From NCBI GenBank assembly GCA_037974965.1, contig JBBPFI010000001.1, positions 2,914,001 to 2,978,000 of the forward strand: a stretch of DNA of 64,000 bases, written 5' to 3'. The notes under the pieces are model-generated. The model was not told the origin of the DNA. It did no database searches and saw nothing but the letters and a program-made list of their open reading frames with translations. This document shows positions 47,418 through 56,862 of this stretch, piece after piece; within the stretch, counting starts at the first letter, position 1; each line of letters begins with the position of its first letter. The position numbers and the translations under genes are program-made. This DNA comes from Dacryopinax spathularia. Taxonomy: Eukaryota > Basidiomycota > Dacrymycetes > Dacrymycetales > Dacrymycetaceae.

Positions 47418-49976
47418 CTAACGTAACATACCATCCGGTAAATCAAGCGATACTCCCAGCGTCGGAAGCCCAGTTATGCTACCGGCATGCGCCTGAGGCT
47501 GCAAAGAGTCCGCACTACCGCCCAGCGTGAGGTTCCAATCCTGGTCCAGATCCATACTAAGGATGTTCTGCCATGCCGTGTCGTCCATATTCGCGGGTTG
47601 CCAGATGGCGGCTTGAGCTCCGTCTGTGTCGTATGCGCCGTAGAAGCTGCTGAGCGACATTTGCGGTTCGATATTTTGCATGGGTAAAGGTAGGGCAGGG
47701 GTGGGAAGGACGTTGTTGCCGTGGGACACGCTCGGGATGGACGTAGGACTTGGGCCTAAACCGTTACTGGGCTGGTTAGCGGGAGAAACCGTCGACGCAG
47801 CAGCACTCATGGCGCCCTCCTTGCTGGTTGTCCGTGCATTTACGAGCGTCCCGTCTGGGGCAAATCCGGAACCGGGCCCAAAGGTGATTGTGCCGAAGAA
47901 AGGGACGACCAGCGTGCAGTTCTCGCCCTTACACGTCGTCTGTCTTGTCTTCTGGAACGTCTCGAGCACTTCATATGCCTGTTTTGCGACGATACTGTTC
48001 TCCTCGCGGTACACGGTCCGGAGGTGCTCGATCGTCTGGTCGACCATTGCGGAGTCCTCCTGATTCATGTCCTTCTCACTTTGGTGCCCGCTCTCGGGCC
48101 AGAACCTGCCCGTTCCGAAGAGATGCAGGAGGAGGAGCAGGGCAGCGGTGAAGCCCTGGAAGTCGACCAGTTTGCAGAAATATGCGCCGGACTGTCGGTT
48201 TGCGCGAAGGACGGCATACCGCCGTATCATCTGGCGAGACGAGTCCAGGCAGAGCAGGCGGGAATACTCGTAGTTCGCATCGGTCAGAGACCGGAGGAAG
48301 AACGGCAGGTGGAGCAAAGCGCGGACTTGGTAGAACCAATACTGGCTCATAAGGCGGACGAAGCGGTTCGTTCGGTTCTCCTGCTCGTGCTGGCCCATAC
48401 TCCACCATTTCGAGGGCAGCCGCTGACCAAGCTGGTCAAGCTCCTGATCCAGCTCGAGGGTGAAGGTCAAATCGGGTCCGCGGACATTCTGGTTCCGATC
48501 GATGACGCGGCCTGCTAGCTGAGCAAGACGCCGACGGTACAGCTCGGGCGTCTCGATGTCGCCTAGTTCGTCGAGGTCGAGGTTACAGTGCGAGTCTGGG
48601 ATAGCGTGTGGTAAGCCGAGGAGGAGCGAGAGGGTCCGGTCGTCCTCGTATATGCGCCAAAAGATCCTGCGACGACGGATCATCTGGACGCTTGCCTTCT
48701 CACCAAGTGGGATCGGGTCGCGATGCAAGCCCAGAAGCACGGCAAAGGACATGGCGCGGCGTATTGTGGACCAGGCTTGACGTGGCTGACCAAGGTTGAC
48801 CTGCAGTTTTCCTTGAAGGATCATGCAGTCCAGCCCATCGAGAGAGTTGGAGAACTCGTTGTCGTAGATGATCAGACGGTCGATCAGCATCATGTAGTGC
48901 TTCATGAGCGAGTCTGCCGAGAGCGGGAGGTTGAGCACCGAGTCGTCGAAGTCTCCCGGCACTTGCTGTATCGTCACGGCGATGCAGAGCAGTGCCCGGG
49001 CGATCACGGCCGGATGACCGTTATCCAATGAACGGCGGAGGACGGCGCTGAGGGAAAGCTCGCCCGTGCCTTCCATGATAGAGCCGCACAGGTCGCGCCA
49101 GACGATCCACCAGCCGCCTCCTCGCCGTGAGAGGGTATCGAGGTCGCGTTCGGAGGGCAACGTGCGCGTCAGAGCGCGACGGATGGTATCATGCTTCGTC
49201 TTGAGCGTTGTGGGAGCCGGTGTTTCCGGAGAAGATGCGCTGCCAGGCGATCCACTGCCGTCCAGAGTGGAAGAGTCCTCCGACGCTGGAACTGCCTCCT
49301 CAGTCTCTTTCCGGCCGAACTGAGTACATGATGAGCAAAGCACATAATTGAGGAGATCTGAGTTGTGCGTACAATGGCATTGTTGAACAAAGAAAGCGTG
49401 GGTGCAATTTCCGTCACCCCTGTATGAGCAGGCACGATGTCCAACGGAGTCCGGTATGGCGAGGCCAAGTCAACATCGATGCCCGCATCAACGGCGAGTC
49501 CCCGAAGGGAGTCCGTCCCATACCCTTTCCCCGCAAGCAGCTTCTCGACCAGCTCCTCAAGCTTGTTCACCCTGTCCTTCAAGTTCTTCCTCGGGTCCGG
49601 GACGGGCTCGTCGTCCGCCTGGGAGACACATCGTGCCCCTCGAGCAACACAGTCATTGCAGCTCGTCGCGAGCGCCGACTCGAAAATACAGCGAACTTTA
49701 CGTCTCCGGCCTGGATTGCAATCAATCCCGATTCCCGATTCCGATTAAGCGTCGTGCCGCGGCAAGCCAGATCGGGGCTTCGCTTTACAGCAAATACTAC
49801 TCACATTCGGTACAGCTCCGCGTTCCTTTCCTCATCTTCTTCTTGGGTCGCTCGACTCGTTCCCGCTCCTGTTCCTGCTCTCCTTCGTCCGAGTCGACAG
49901 TGCTGCTCACGGCTCGCTGGGCTCGCTCGGGCATAGCGGACGCCGGTACGGTGGTGGTCCGACGGACACCTGGCAT
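47418..49976 (-). CDS. Zn2Cys6 transcription factor with fungal-specific TF domain (TF2)
   Basis: Full-length paralogue of TF1, on the opposite strand and inside the MFS array. It starts MPGVRRTTTVPASAMPERAQ (ATG 49976; the longer frame only offers TTG). A basic patch RPKKKMRKGTRS precedes the zinc cluster CTECRRRKVRC...CNDCVARGARC with the same C-x9-C linker as TF1. Next are a coiled coil (LKDRVNKLEELVEKLL) and the fungal-specific domain (GGWWIVWRDLCGS, AMSFAVLLGLHRDP, FWRIYEDDRTLSLLLGLPH). The C-terminus has AWQNILSMDLDQDWNLTLGG and ends LDLPDGMLR. Intron positions around the zinc cluster and before FGRKE match TF1. Local regulator of the transporters is inferred from position and from CCG/CGG palindromes near their starts and its own. 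Confidence 0.93.
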
Positions 49977-50341
49977 GACGGGTGATAGAGGTGGTAAGAT
50001 GGTAAGCGGGGTAAGCAAGCCTGGAAATCCATCTTCGACCGACCGGGGTCGTTAGAGCAGTATGCAGCGTGCAGTGAAAGGGGGCGGGAAGCCGTCTCAG
50101 TCGGAGGAAAGGGTCCCCTTCGTCCGATCGGACAAAATTCGCCCGATTGACTTCCCGCTTCCGAATTCAGCGGACTTCTCCTGAAGCAACTTGCTGTGTT
50201 TCTTTCTTCATCATAGAAAAAATGAGCTGAGATGGTCTCATCGCAATTGACGAGGGATACAATGTCACGTCGGCCACAATGCGGATGGTGTATTATAACT
50301 AACCGGGGAATGTAAAATACTACACAATGCTGTAAGCCTGT
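49977..50341. promoter_or_regulatory. Upstream region of TF2 / 3' flank of MFS gene 4
   Basis: 365 bp without a gene; contains the TTCGTCCGATCGGAC element at 50119-50133 and further CCG/CGG triplets nearby (ACCGGGGTCG at about 50035, GCCCGATTG at about 50151). Confidence 0.5.
50119..50133. promoter_or_regulatory. TTCGTCCGATCGGAC element, 12-bp perfect palindrome
   Basis: GTCCGATCGGAC (50122-50133) is perfectly self-complementary and overlaps a TTCGTCCG octamer, about 145-155 bp upstream of the TF2 start. It is the strongest of the related sites and would fit autoregulation of TF2 (inference). Confidence 0.55.
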
Positions 50342-52268
50342 CTAAGCCACCTCTACGTTCGCAGTACTATTGAACGTCCTCCACTCCATAAACAGGCCAA
50401 CAACCGAAGCCAATCCCAGAGCGGCGATCGCAAGCGCATAAGTATCCTTCAGGCCGTCCATATACGCTCTGAGGATCGCGTCAAGCAGGTCACCGGAAAA
50501 GACCTGATGGAGCGCCGTGGCTCCTGTAGCGATGACGATCGTCGGATCGACGGACGGTGCAACTTGTGCGAGGGAGCGGATGAGCTCGTTGGCGAATATT
50601 GCTTGTCCTGCGGAGATGATGAAGGCGCTGCCGACTGTTGAGAAGACTTGCGGGATTGTCAGCACGATTCGATATCGATGGTTGAACGGCCAGACTCACA
50701 TAGAACGGTCGCTGTCGTCGGTGCCAGATCAGCCGGTGCCACGCGAGCCTGTGCGGCAACGACAGGTATCTGAATGCCAATGCCCACACCGACGCCAACG
50801 AGGATCTGGTACCCTATCCACTTGCCCGAGCTGGTTTCCAAGTCCAGAGTATACAGCATGCCCGCACCGATAGCAGCGATGCTCGACCCGATCAAGAGAA
50901 GCGGGACATAGTGACCGGAGACGCGGATGATGTGGCCCGTCACGAGCTGGAAGATGGCGACGCCTAGGATGAGCGGGAGGTTGCGCACGCCGCTTTCGGC
51001 AGCGGAGACGTTATCGATGCTTTGGAAGTAGATGGGGACGTAGTAGACGAGGAGGAAGAAGCCGCCTTGCAAGCTGCGGGACGTTAGTAAAGTTCGTCAG
51101 AGAGCGCGTGTTGGAGCTGAGGACTTACAGGAAGCTGTAGATCGAAGAGACGGCGACGGTGCGCTGCTTGAGCAGGCGGGGCATGACGGCTGCGCGCTCG
51201 CCCATGTTCCATTCGATCGCCACGAACGCGATTACCAGCAAGCCGAAGCCGACGAGCAAGCCATACACCCTCGGGTCGTTCCACGCCATGGTAGCGCCTC
51301 CCCACTGCAGGGCGAGCAGATAGCACACAACGGCGGCCATGATCGTCAGCGTCCCGGGCACGTCCATCTGCAAGATCTTCTCCCTCAGCGCAGCCGGCAC
51401 CGGCCGAGCCGCTTTGGGCGTGTGGAAGAAGAGGAATATCACGACGGCTGCGAAGCCGCCGATGGGGAGATTGATCCAGAAGCACCAGCGCCATGTGAGC
51501 TTGTCCGTGAACAGGCCACCGATGAGCGGGCCAACGACGGAGGCGACGCCGTATGTTGCGCCGAGGAGGCCTGTGTACAGAGGGCGCCGACGAGGAGGGG
51601 CGGAGAAGGCGATGATTGTATAGTCGCCCGCTACGATGCCGCCTGCTCCGAGGCCGGCAATGGCGCGTCCCACGATGAGGGTTGCACTATTGGGTGCGAC
51701 AGCTATGCATGCATCCCCGTCATCTTTCTGCATCAAATCTGAGGAAGAAGCGAGTTGGCATACCGCAGATCAAGCTGCCCAGCTCGAAGATGGCAATACT
51801 GAGCAAGAACCCGATCTTGAGCGGGAAATACTTGAACGCCTTCCCCCACATCGACTGGAAACTCGCGACAGTAAGGAAGAACGCGCTCCCGTACCAGCCC
51901 ACGTCGTCCAGACTGTGGAACTCGTCCGTTATGCGCGGGATGGCGGTCGCGACGATCGTCTGTTACAGGTCGCGGCGGGTCAGCTTGTGTTCCGGGGTGG
52001 GCGGGGGGAAGGGGGTACGAACCATATCGAGGTTGGCGAGGAACATGGCGGCTATACAGCCAACGAGGATGATACCCAGCCTCGGCCCACTGGGATACTC
52101 TGCCTCCTCCTCCTCCTCCTCCTTGTTGTCGTCTTTCCCCGATGCAGTAGTCCCAGGCGTCGGCTTCTCCTTCTCCGCCTCAAACCGAGGATTGAGCTCA
52201 GAGAGCGCAATCTCCCGGTCGCTATCCCTCAACGTCCCATCCGGACTGCTCGTCCGATCCCGTACCAT
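50342..52268 (-). CDS. MFS transporter 4, DHA2-type
   Basis: Most diverged member of the array, with the same exon plan. The N-terminal tail is acidic with a run of Glu encoded by CTC/CTT triplets (about 52100-52125). It starts [15 protein letters not shown] and ends [10 protein letters not shown]. Motifs: [99 protein letters not shown]. The helix after [15 protein letters not shown] is intact. Probable plasma-membrane H+-coupled exporter; substrate unknown. It lies upstream of TF2, separated by 365 bp, in the same orientation. I did not see a CCGATCGG site in its own upstream region. Confidence 0.92.
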
Positions 52269-53428
52269 AGAAGGAGGAAGAAGGGAGGGTATCGTCGATC
52301 TTTGTGGTCGATAGAAACGTGGACGGTTGCGTGTGTTAAAGTTTGTTTGCCTGGCACTGGCAGTGATGCCAATTCCAGCCTACGTTCCAGGCGGCTTTAT
52401 ACTCGCACGCGGCCCGACCCATCTTCCAACCCGCAAACCGCAAAAAAAGCGTGATCCCACTGGGGGCGAACGGCGTGCAGACTACTTACATGCAAAGAGA
52501 GCCGGATGCGTCCAACCCCACGCGCTCGCGCGCGTTCGGGGGAACACGCACGGGTGAGTCATCCTGACCCATCTTCGACGTGCGATCCCAGCAACTGAAG
52601 GTGAGCCCCAGCCGTGGGGTTCGGCGCCAATCCCCATCAATGCAGTCAGTAGTAGTGCTAACGTTACCCGTTCTGCCATGCGGTCCAGAATCAGACTCAG
52701 AACCAGGTCAAGCCAGGTCGAGTCAGCTGTGGTACTGTACTGTATGAGCGAGACAAACAGGAGGGCTTGTCTTGCGCAGGAGTAGACGATCAAGTTATTT
52801 AACCAAAGTCCCTGTCCTGTCCTGTACCGTACCGTAGGTAGTGTACTCAAAAATTCGTCTCATTCCCCTCCTCTCGCGCGAGCGCAAAACAGAAGAAAAA
52901 TATACATCAACCGGGTACCGTACGCACGTACGCAGATAGGCAGGTCCAACGTCGAACGTCGAACGAGCCTCGGACGGTTACGCAAAAAGAAAAAAAGAAG
53001 GTAAATGAAAATGGGGAAGGATGTGACGGGTGGGTGAGGCACGAGCTTGCGTGCAGTGCGCTTGTGCTGTCCGAGGCGGGATGGCCGAAGGGTAGGAAAG
53101 GGAAGAAATGGGGAGGATGGGCCTCAGAGAGACTGAAAGGGAAGGGAAGGGAAGGGAATGAAAGGCAAAATGTAGTGATCGTCGGTTCGTAGCGTAAGTA
53201 TTCGATAGGCTTCTGAGGGTTGGGAAATTGCAAGTTAAAATGCAAGGAAGAAGAAGAAGAATGCCAATGCGATCAGGAAGGGGAGAGAGAGGGAAGCAAG
53301 GAACGTAAGTAGACGGAAGGGTATGGGTATGCGGATCCCGGTCCTCCATCCCGCGATTCGTACCCTCTGTGGGCGGGCGGTCGAAAGGCAGCCGAGCCGT
53401 GGATGATGGTGTCGCGCGGTGGTACGGC
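52269..53428. promoter_or_regulatory. Intergenic region upstream of MFS gene 4
   Basis: About 1.16 kb between two minus-strand genes. It has short direct repeats (GTCCTGTCCTGTCCTGTACCGTACCGTA near 52811-52840, AACGTCGAACGTCGAACG near 52949-52966) and a purine-rich tract (52980-53300). The minus frames there are low-complexity Ser/Pro/Phe shadows of that tract. Confidence 0.45.
53136..53158. repeat. Microsatellite (AGGGA)n
   Basis: About four and a half copies of a 5-bp purine unit inside a longer purine-rich, strand-biased tract. Confidence 0.8.
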
Positions 53429-54505
53429 CTAGAGCGCGAGGAGCGCCGCCAGCCCCGCTACGAGCCCCATTATGCCTCCCGTCCAGTGCCCGTCCAGCCT
53501 CGGGAACGCAGCGCTCAGACTCCCACCCAGGACCGTCCCCGCGCCCTGCTCGACATCGCCCACAAACCCTTGTCCACACGTGCCCGTCACTCCATTCCAG
53601 AGCGCCGCCTGTCCGCCCAGGATCTCCGAGTTTGCCAGGCCGAGGGCGTAGGGCACAGCGCTCTCCCATTTGATGTAGGAAGTGAGGAGGGTGCGTGTGC
53701 AGGGCGTGCAGAGTTGGGTGCTGGGGAGAGAGGGGAGGAGGAAGAGGAATGCTAGGTTCGTGCTGCCGTACGTGGAGCTGTTGGGCTGGAGGAGGGTGGT
53801 GTCGTTTGCCAGTGGGGCTGGGGTCGACAGGGGTGAGTCGGCGGTGCTGTTGGTGTTGTCGGACTGGCGCTTGCGCAGGTTCGAAGAGAGGAGATACAAG
53901 TTCGCTTGCGCGAGAGCGATAGCCGCGTTCTGCGCTGTGTTGACGCTGGACGACGAAGAAGGGGTACCAGCGACGTTCGCTACTCCGCCTTGGGAGCTGG
54001 AGTTGGATCCGGAGCCGGCCAAGTTCTCATGCGCGATCTCCTGCACACACCACGCGCCCGTCGAGTTGTCCTTGCTGCACACGGCGGCCCGGAGCGGGTT
54101 GACGACGTACAGGACGTCGTAGAACTGTCTGACTTGGGCATAGGCCTGGCCGTTCGGCGTGCTAGTGGCGTTCGAGGCGGTCAGCTCGGCTTGGCAGGAA
54201 CTGTAGAAGTTTGCGAGGTGGGTACGGACGATGGTGTCGCTGCAGGCTGGGGTGGAGCAGAGCGTTGACAGGGTGCTGGAGAGGCCTGCGGAGGAGGAGG
54301 AGCTGGAGTTCGATGTGGATGTGGGTGAGAAGGCTGAGGCGGCGGTGAGGAGGGGTTGGATGCAGGAGGAGAGGACGGTGTCTGTGTTGAGGGAGGAGAG
54401 GTAGGATGCGCACGAGGGGCTGACGGTCGTTGGCAGGCTGGTGGAGGACTGTGCTTGTGCGACAGTACTGAGCGCCAGACCGGCGATGAGGAGAGTGCGG
54501 AACAT
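53429..54505 (-). CDS. GPI-anchored Cys-rich secreted protein of unknown function
   Basis: Single exon, 358 residues from ATG 54505. A classical signal peptide MFRTLLIAGLALSTVAQAQ is followed by a Cys-patterned region: CASYLSSLNTDTVLSSCI, LCSTPACSDTIV, FYSSCQAEL, AAVCSKDNSTGAWC, then CTPCTRTLL and GTCGQGFVGD. Ser/Asn-rich segments with many N-x-S/T sites separate them. The C-terminus has a short spacer and hydrophobic tail GIMGLVAGLAALLAL, typical of GPI addition. The pattern resembles a basidiomycete family of secreted proteins I remember as DUF7729, but I could not verify this. Longer starts upstream (to 54628) lie before the signal peptide and are not supported. A role at the cell wall is inferred from the anchor only. 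Confidence 0.82.
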   Translation of the reverse strand: MFRTLLIAGLALSTVAQAQSSTSLPTTVSPSCASYLSSLNTDTVLSSCIQPLLTAASAFSPTSTSNSSSSSSAGLSSTLSTLCSTPACSDTIVRTHLANFYSSCQAELTASNATSTPNGQAYAQVRQFYDVLYVVNPLRAAVCSKDNSTGAWCVQEIAHENLAGSGSNSSSQGGVANVAGTPSSSSSVNTAQNAAIALAQANLYLLSSNLRKRQSDNTNSTADSPLSTPAPLANDTTLLQPNSSTYGSTNLAFLFLLPSLPSTQLCTPCTRTLLTSYIKWESAVPYALGLANSEILGGQAALWNGVTGTCGQGFVGDVEQGAGTVLGGSLSAAFPRLDGHWTGGIMGLVAGLAALLAL

Positions 54506-55317
54506 CCTTGCTTGCTTTCCTGGTTTCTTGGAGGTTGATTTGGTGTAAAGACCGTGAAGAGTAAAAGAGCGAAGTGCCTGGATAGGCGACGACGTAGCAA
54601 GCTGCTTCGTGTAACAAGCAGCGAGCAATCAGACAGCGAGCGAGCGAGCGGCGACAAGCAGTCTTTAGAGGAGGAGATGAACGATGAAAAGGGAGTGATG
54701 TGATCTCCGTTGTCACACCCAGAAACCGTCGCGTCCTTCCGTCGAAAGGCACAACGCCCACCCGGAGTCAATCAGCATCCGGTGTTTTGATGCCGATTAA
54801 CGGCAGCGCTCTATGGGCTGCGTCCGTTCCCGTTCGACGCGGGCCCAGACTCAGACCCCTGGCAACGCACCTGTAGAGTGGCGAGATGAAGCGCGGAGGC
54901 GAATGACCGGGTTTGAAAGGAGCGAAGAAGCGCGTGAAGAGGAGCGGGTGCAGTTGAGCGCAAATTATTGACCGACGATATTTTGAGAGCCCTAGCGGTA
55001 GGGTTCTGAAGTGCTCGCTGTTGCTAAAGTCTGTAAGGCGAGACTGCACGCTCGGGGCTGCATATACTTTACTCGATATCTTTCTGGTGCAGCGGCGACT
55101 TAACGGGAAGCTCTGAAGCGGATTATTAGTCTCTTCTTTGCTCATTTTAATCAACCAAAACAAAACTAGTGCACGACCGCCGCATAACCTCAGTATGTTC
55201 CCTCATGTCCCCTACTAGGCACCGAACCGTCGCTCATCTCCTCCCCCAGCTCTGCACAACGCTCACCCTCCGTATCCCATCTCAGGCCCATCCGAACCTC
55301 CCAAAACGCGAGCCAGC
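54506..55317. promoter_or_regulatory. Divergent promoter region (GPI protein / Utp12-domain protein)
   Basis: About 810 bp between divergent starts. The minus frame at 54768-55163 and frames around 54650 have no motifs. Pyrimidine-rich sequence precedes the Utp12 start. Confidence 0.4.
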
Positions 55318-56862
55318 ATGTCCACCCCCACGCTCAAAAAACGCAAAACCACCACTACCACTCCAAAACCCCCCAAATCCCGCCCAGCAGCAGCGCACCA
55401 CCTCTCGCACTCCACATCCCTCTCCGACCCTGCTCCTCTCCTCCCGCCTCCCACCACCAGCAGCTCAGCAACGACGAAAAGCAAGAAGGGCAGGAAGTCG
55501 GTAGGGTATACCGAGAAGGGTGCGGCGGTTGGGACGGGGGAGGCGGTAGCTGGTGCGGAGGACGAGTTGGAGGAGCTTGATGCGGCTGTTGATTTGGGCG
55601 AGCCGACGCTGGGCGAGCTAGCGGCCGCTTCGAGTGGCCCTGCTCCCTCTTTACTTCCCTCCTCCACAGCAGCAGCTCAAGGACAAGCAACCACAACAGG
55701 AAAACCCCAACCCCAACTGCAACAAATCCCCCCAACATCCCTCTCCCGCATCCTCGCCCAATCCCTGCATTCCTCCGACCTCCCCCTGCTCGAATCCTGT
55801 CTCCAGCACCGCAAGCCCAGCCTGATCCTCGCCTCCGTCCAGCGGCTCCCCGCCCACTTGTCGGTGAAGCTGCTTGATGCGTGTGTTGAGCGGCTCGGGA
55901 GGGGAGCGAGAGCCGGGAGCGGGAAGGGAGGTGGGGGGGCGGCGGGGGCGGAGAGGGCGCTCGGGTTGGTGGAGTGGGTTAGGGCGGTTTTGGTCGTTCA
56001 TGCGGGGTATTTGTTGACTGTGCGTGTGCTTCTGCTCTTACTCCTCCCTTCCCTCCTTCCCTCCTTCCCTCCTTCCTCCTTAGCCTTTCTTGTACTATCC
56101 CTCTTCTCCCGCTCTCCTCCTCATATTCCGTCCCACCCCGAGAGTCAGAACCTCACTAACCCTCGCCCGCCCGCCCAGGTACCCGAACTCGTCCCCCGCC
56201 TCTCAGCCCTCTACACCACCCTCCAGCAGCGTCTCGCCCTCCAACCCCGGCTCCTCGCCCTCTCCGGAAGGCTGGACGTCGTCCTAACCCAGCTCGAGCT
56301 ACGTGAGAGCGCTCCTTTGGCCGTCCACACTCTTCCTTCTTCTGGCTCTGCCTCTGGCTCTTCTGCTGCTGCTTCGGCTGCTGCTGCGGGAGGCGCGGGC
56401 GGGGTTGGGGTTGGAGGTGGGAAGTCGCCGGCTAAGGGGAAGAAGGGTAGAAAGGGAGGGAGGAGATACGTAGAGGGCGAGAGCAGTGATCCCGACGATG
56501 AAGGTGGGATGGAAGGGGAGGGAGTCGGGCTGGAGCGGGCGGAGGAAGAGGGGAGCGTGGAGGATGTCGAGTTGGGGGGGAGTGAGGATGATCTTGATGA
56601 CGACGAGGATGACGAGGAGGAGGAGGAGGAGGAGGAAGGGGATGAGGAGGGGGGGGATGTGGAGATGGACGATGTTGATGCGGATGATATTGAGGGTGTT
56701 GATGATGATGATGAGGAGGAGGAGGACGAGGACGATGATGAGGACGAAGATGACGATGAGGAGGAGGACGAGGAGAGCGAAGACGACGACGCAAAACCGA
56801 GAGCGAACGGTTTTCTGCATTCATCCGACGAAGACGATGAGGAGGAGGAAGAGAGCGACTAG
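55318..56862 (+). CDS. Utp12-domain protein, SSU processome-like, without WD40 repeats
   Basis: ATG 55318 (MSTPTLKKRKTTTTTPK) starts a basic N-terminus. A Utp12-type helical domain follows: LSRILAQSLHSSDLPLLESC, ILASVQRLPAHLSVKLLDAC, ALGLVEWVRAVLVVHAGYLL then VPELVPRLSALYTTLQQRLA and LALSGRLDVVLTQLE. A 159-nt intron (56020-56178, GTGCGT...CCCAG) interrupts the domain; because 159 is divisible by three and contains no stop, the frame reads through it, but the retained 53 residues would insert a Leu/Ser/Pro-rich block into the helical repeat. Spliced length is 461 residues. The C-terminus is a Lys patch then over 100 residues of Asp/Glu runs, as in nucleolar proteins. Utp12 domains occur at the C-terminus of WDR43/Utp5 and Utp9-like t-UTP proteins in 18S rRNA processing; nucleolar role inferred. 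Confidence 0.83.
   Translation: MSTPTLKKRKTTTTTPKPPKSRPAAAHHLSHSTSLSDPAPLLPPPTTSSSATTKSKKGRKSVGYTEKGAAVGTGEAVAGAEDELEELDAAVDLGEPTLGELAAASSGPAPSLLPSSTAAAQGQATTTGKPQPQLQQIPPTSLSRILAQSLHSSDLPLLESCLQHRKPSLILASVQRLPAHLSVKLLDACVERLGRGARAGSGKGGGGAAGAERALGLVEWVRAVLVVHAGYLLTVRVLLLLLLPSLLPSFPPSSLAFLVLSLFSRSPPHIPSHPESQNLTNPRPPAQVPELVPRLSALYTTLQQRLALQPRLLALSGRLDVVLTQLELRESAPLAVHTLPSSGSASGSSAAASAAAAGGAGGVGVGGGKSPAKGKKGRKGGRRYVEGESSDPDDEGGMEGEGVGLERAEEEGSVEDVELGGSEDDLDDDEDDEEEEEEEEGDEEGGDVEMDDVDADDIEGVDDDDEEEEDEDDDEDEDDDEEEDEESEDDDAKPRANGFLHSSDEDDEEEEESD

Noticed and set aside
35553-52268. Secondary-metabolite biosynthetic cluster
   Set aside because: No polyketide synthase, NRPS, terpene cyclase or tailoring enzyme is present; only exporters, an amidase and a regulator.
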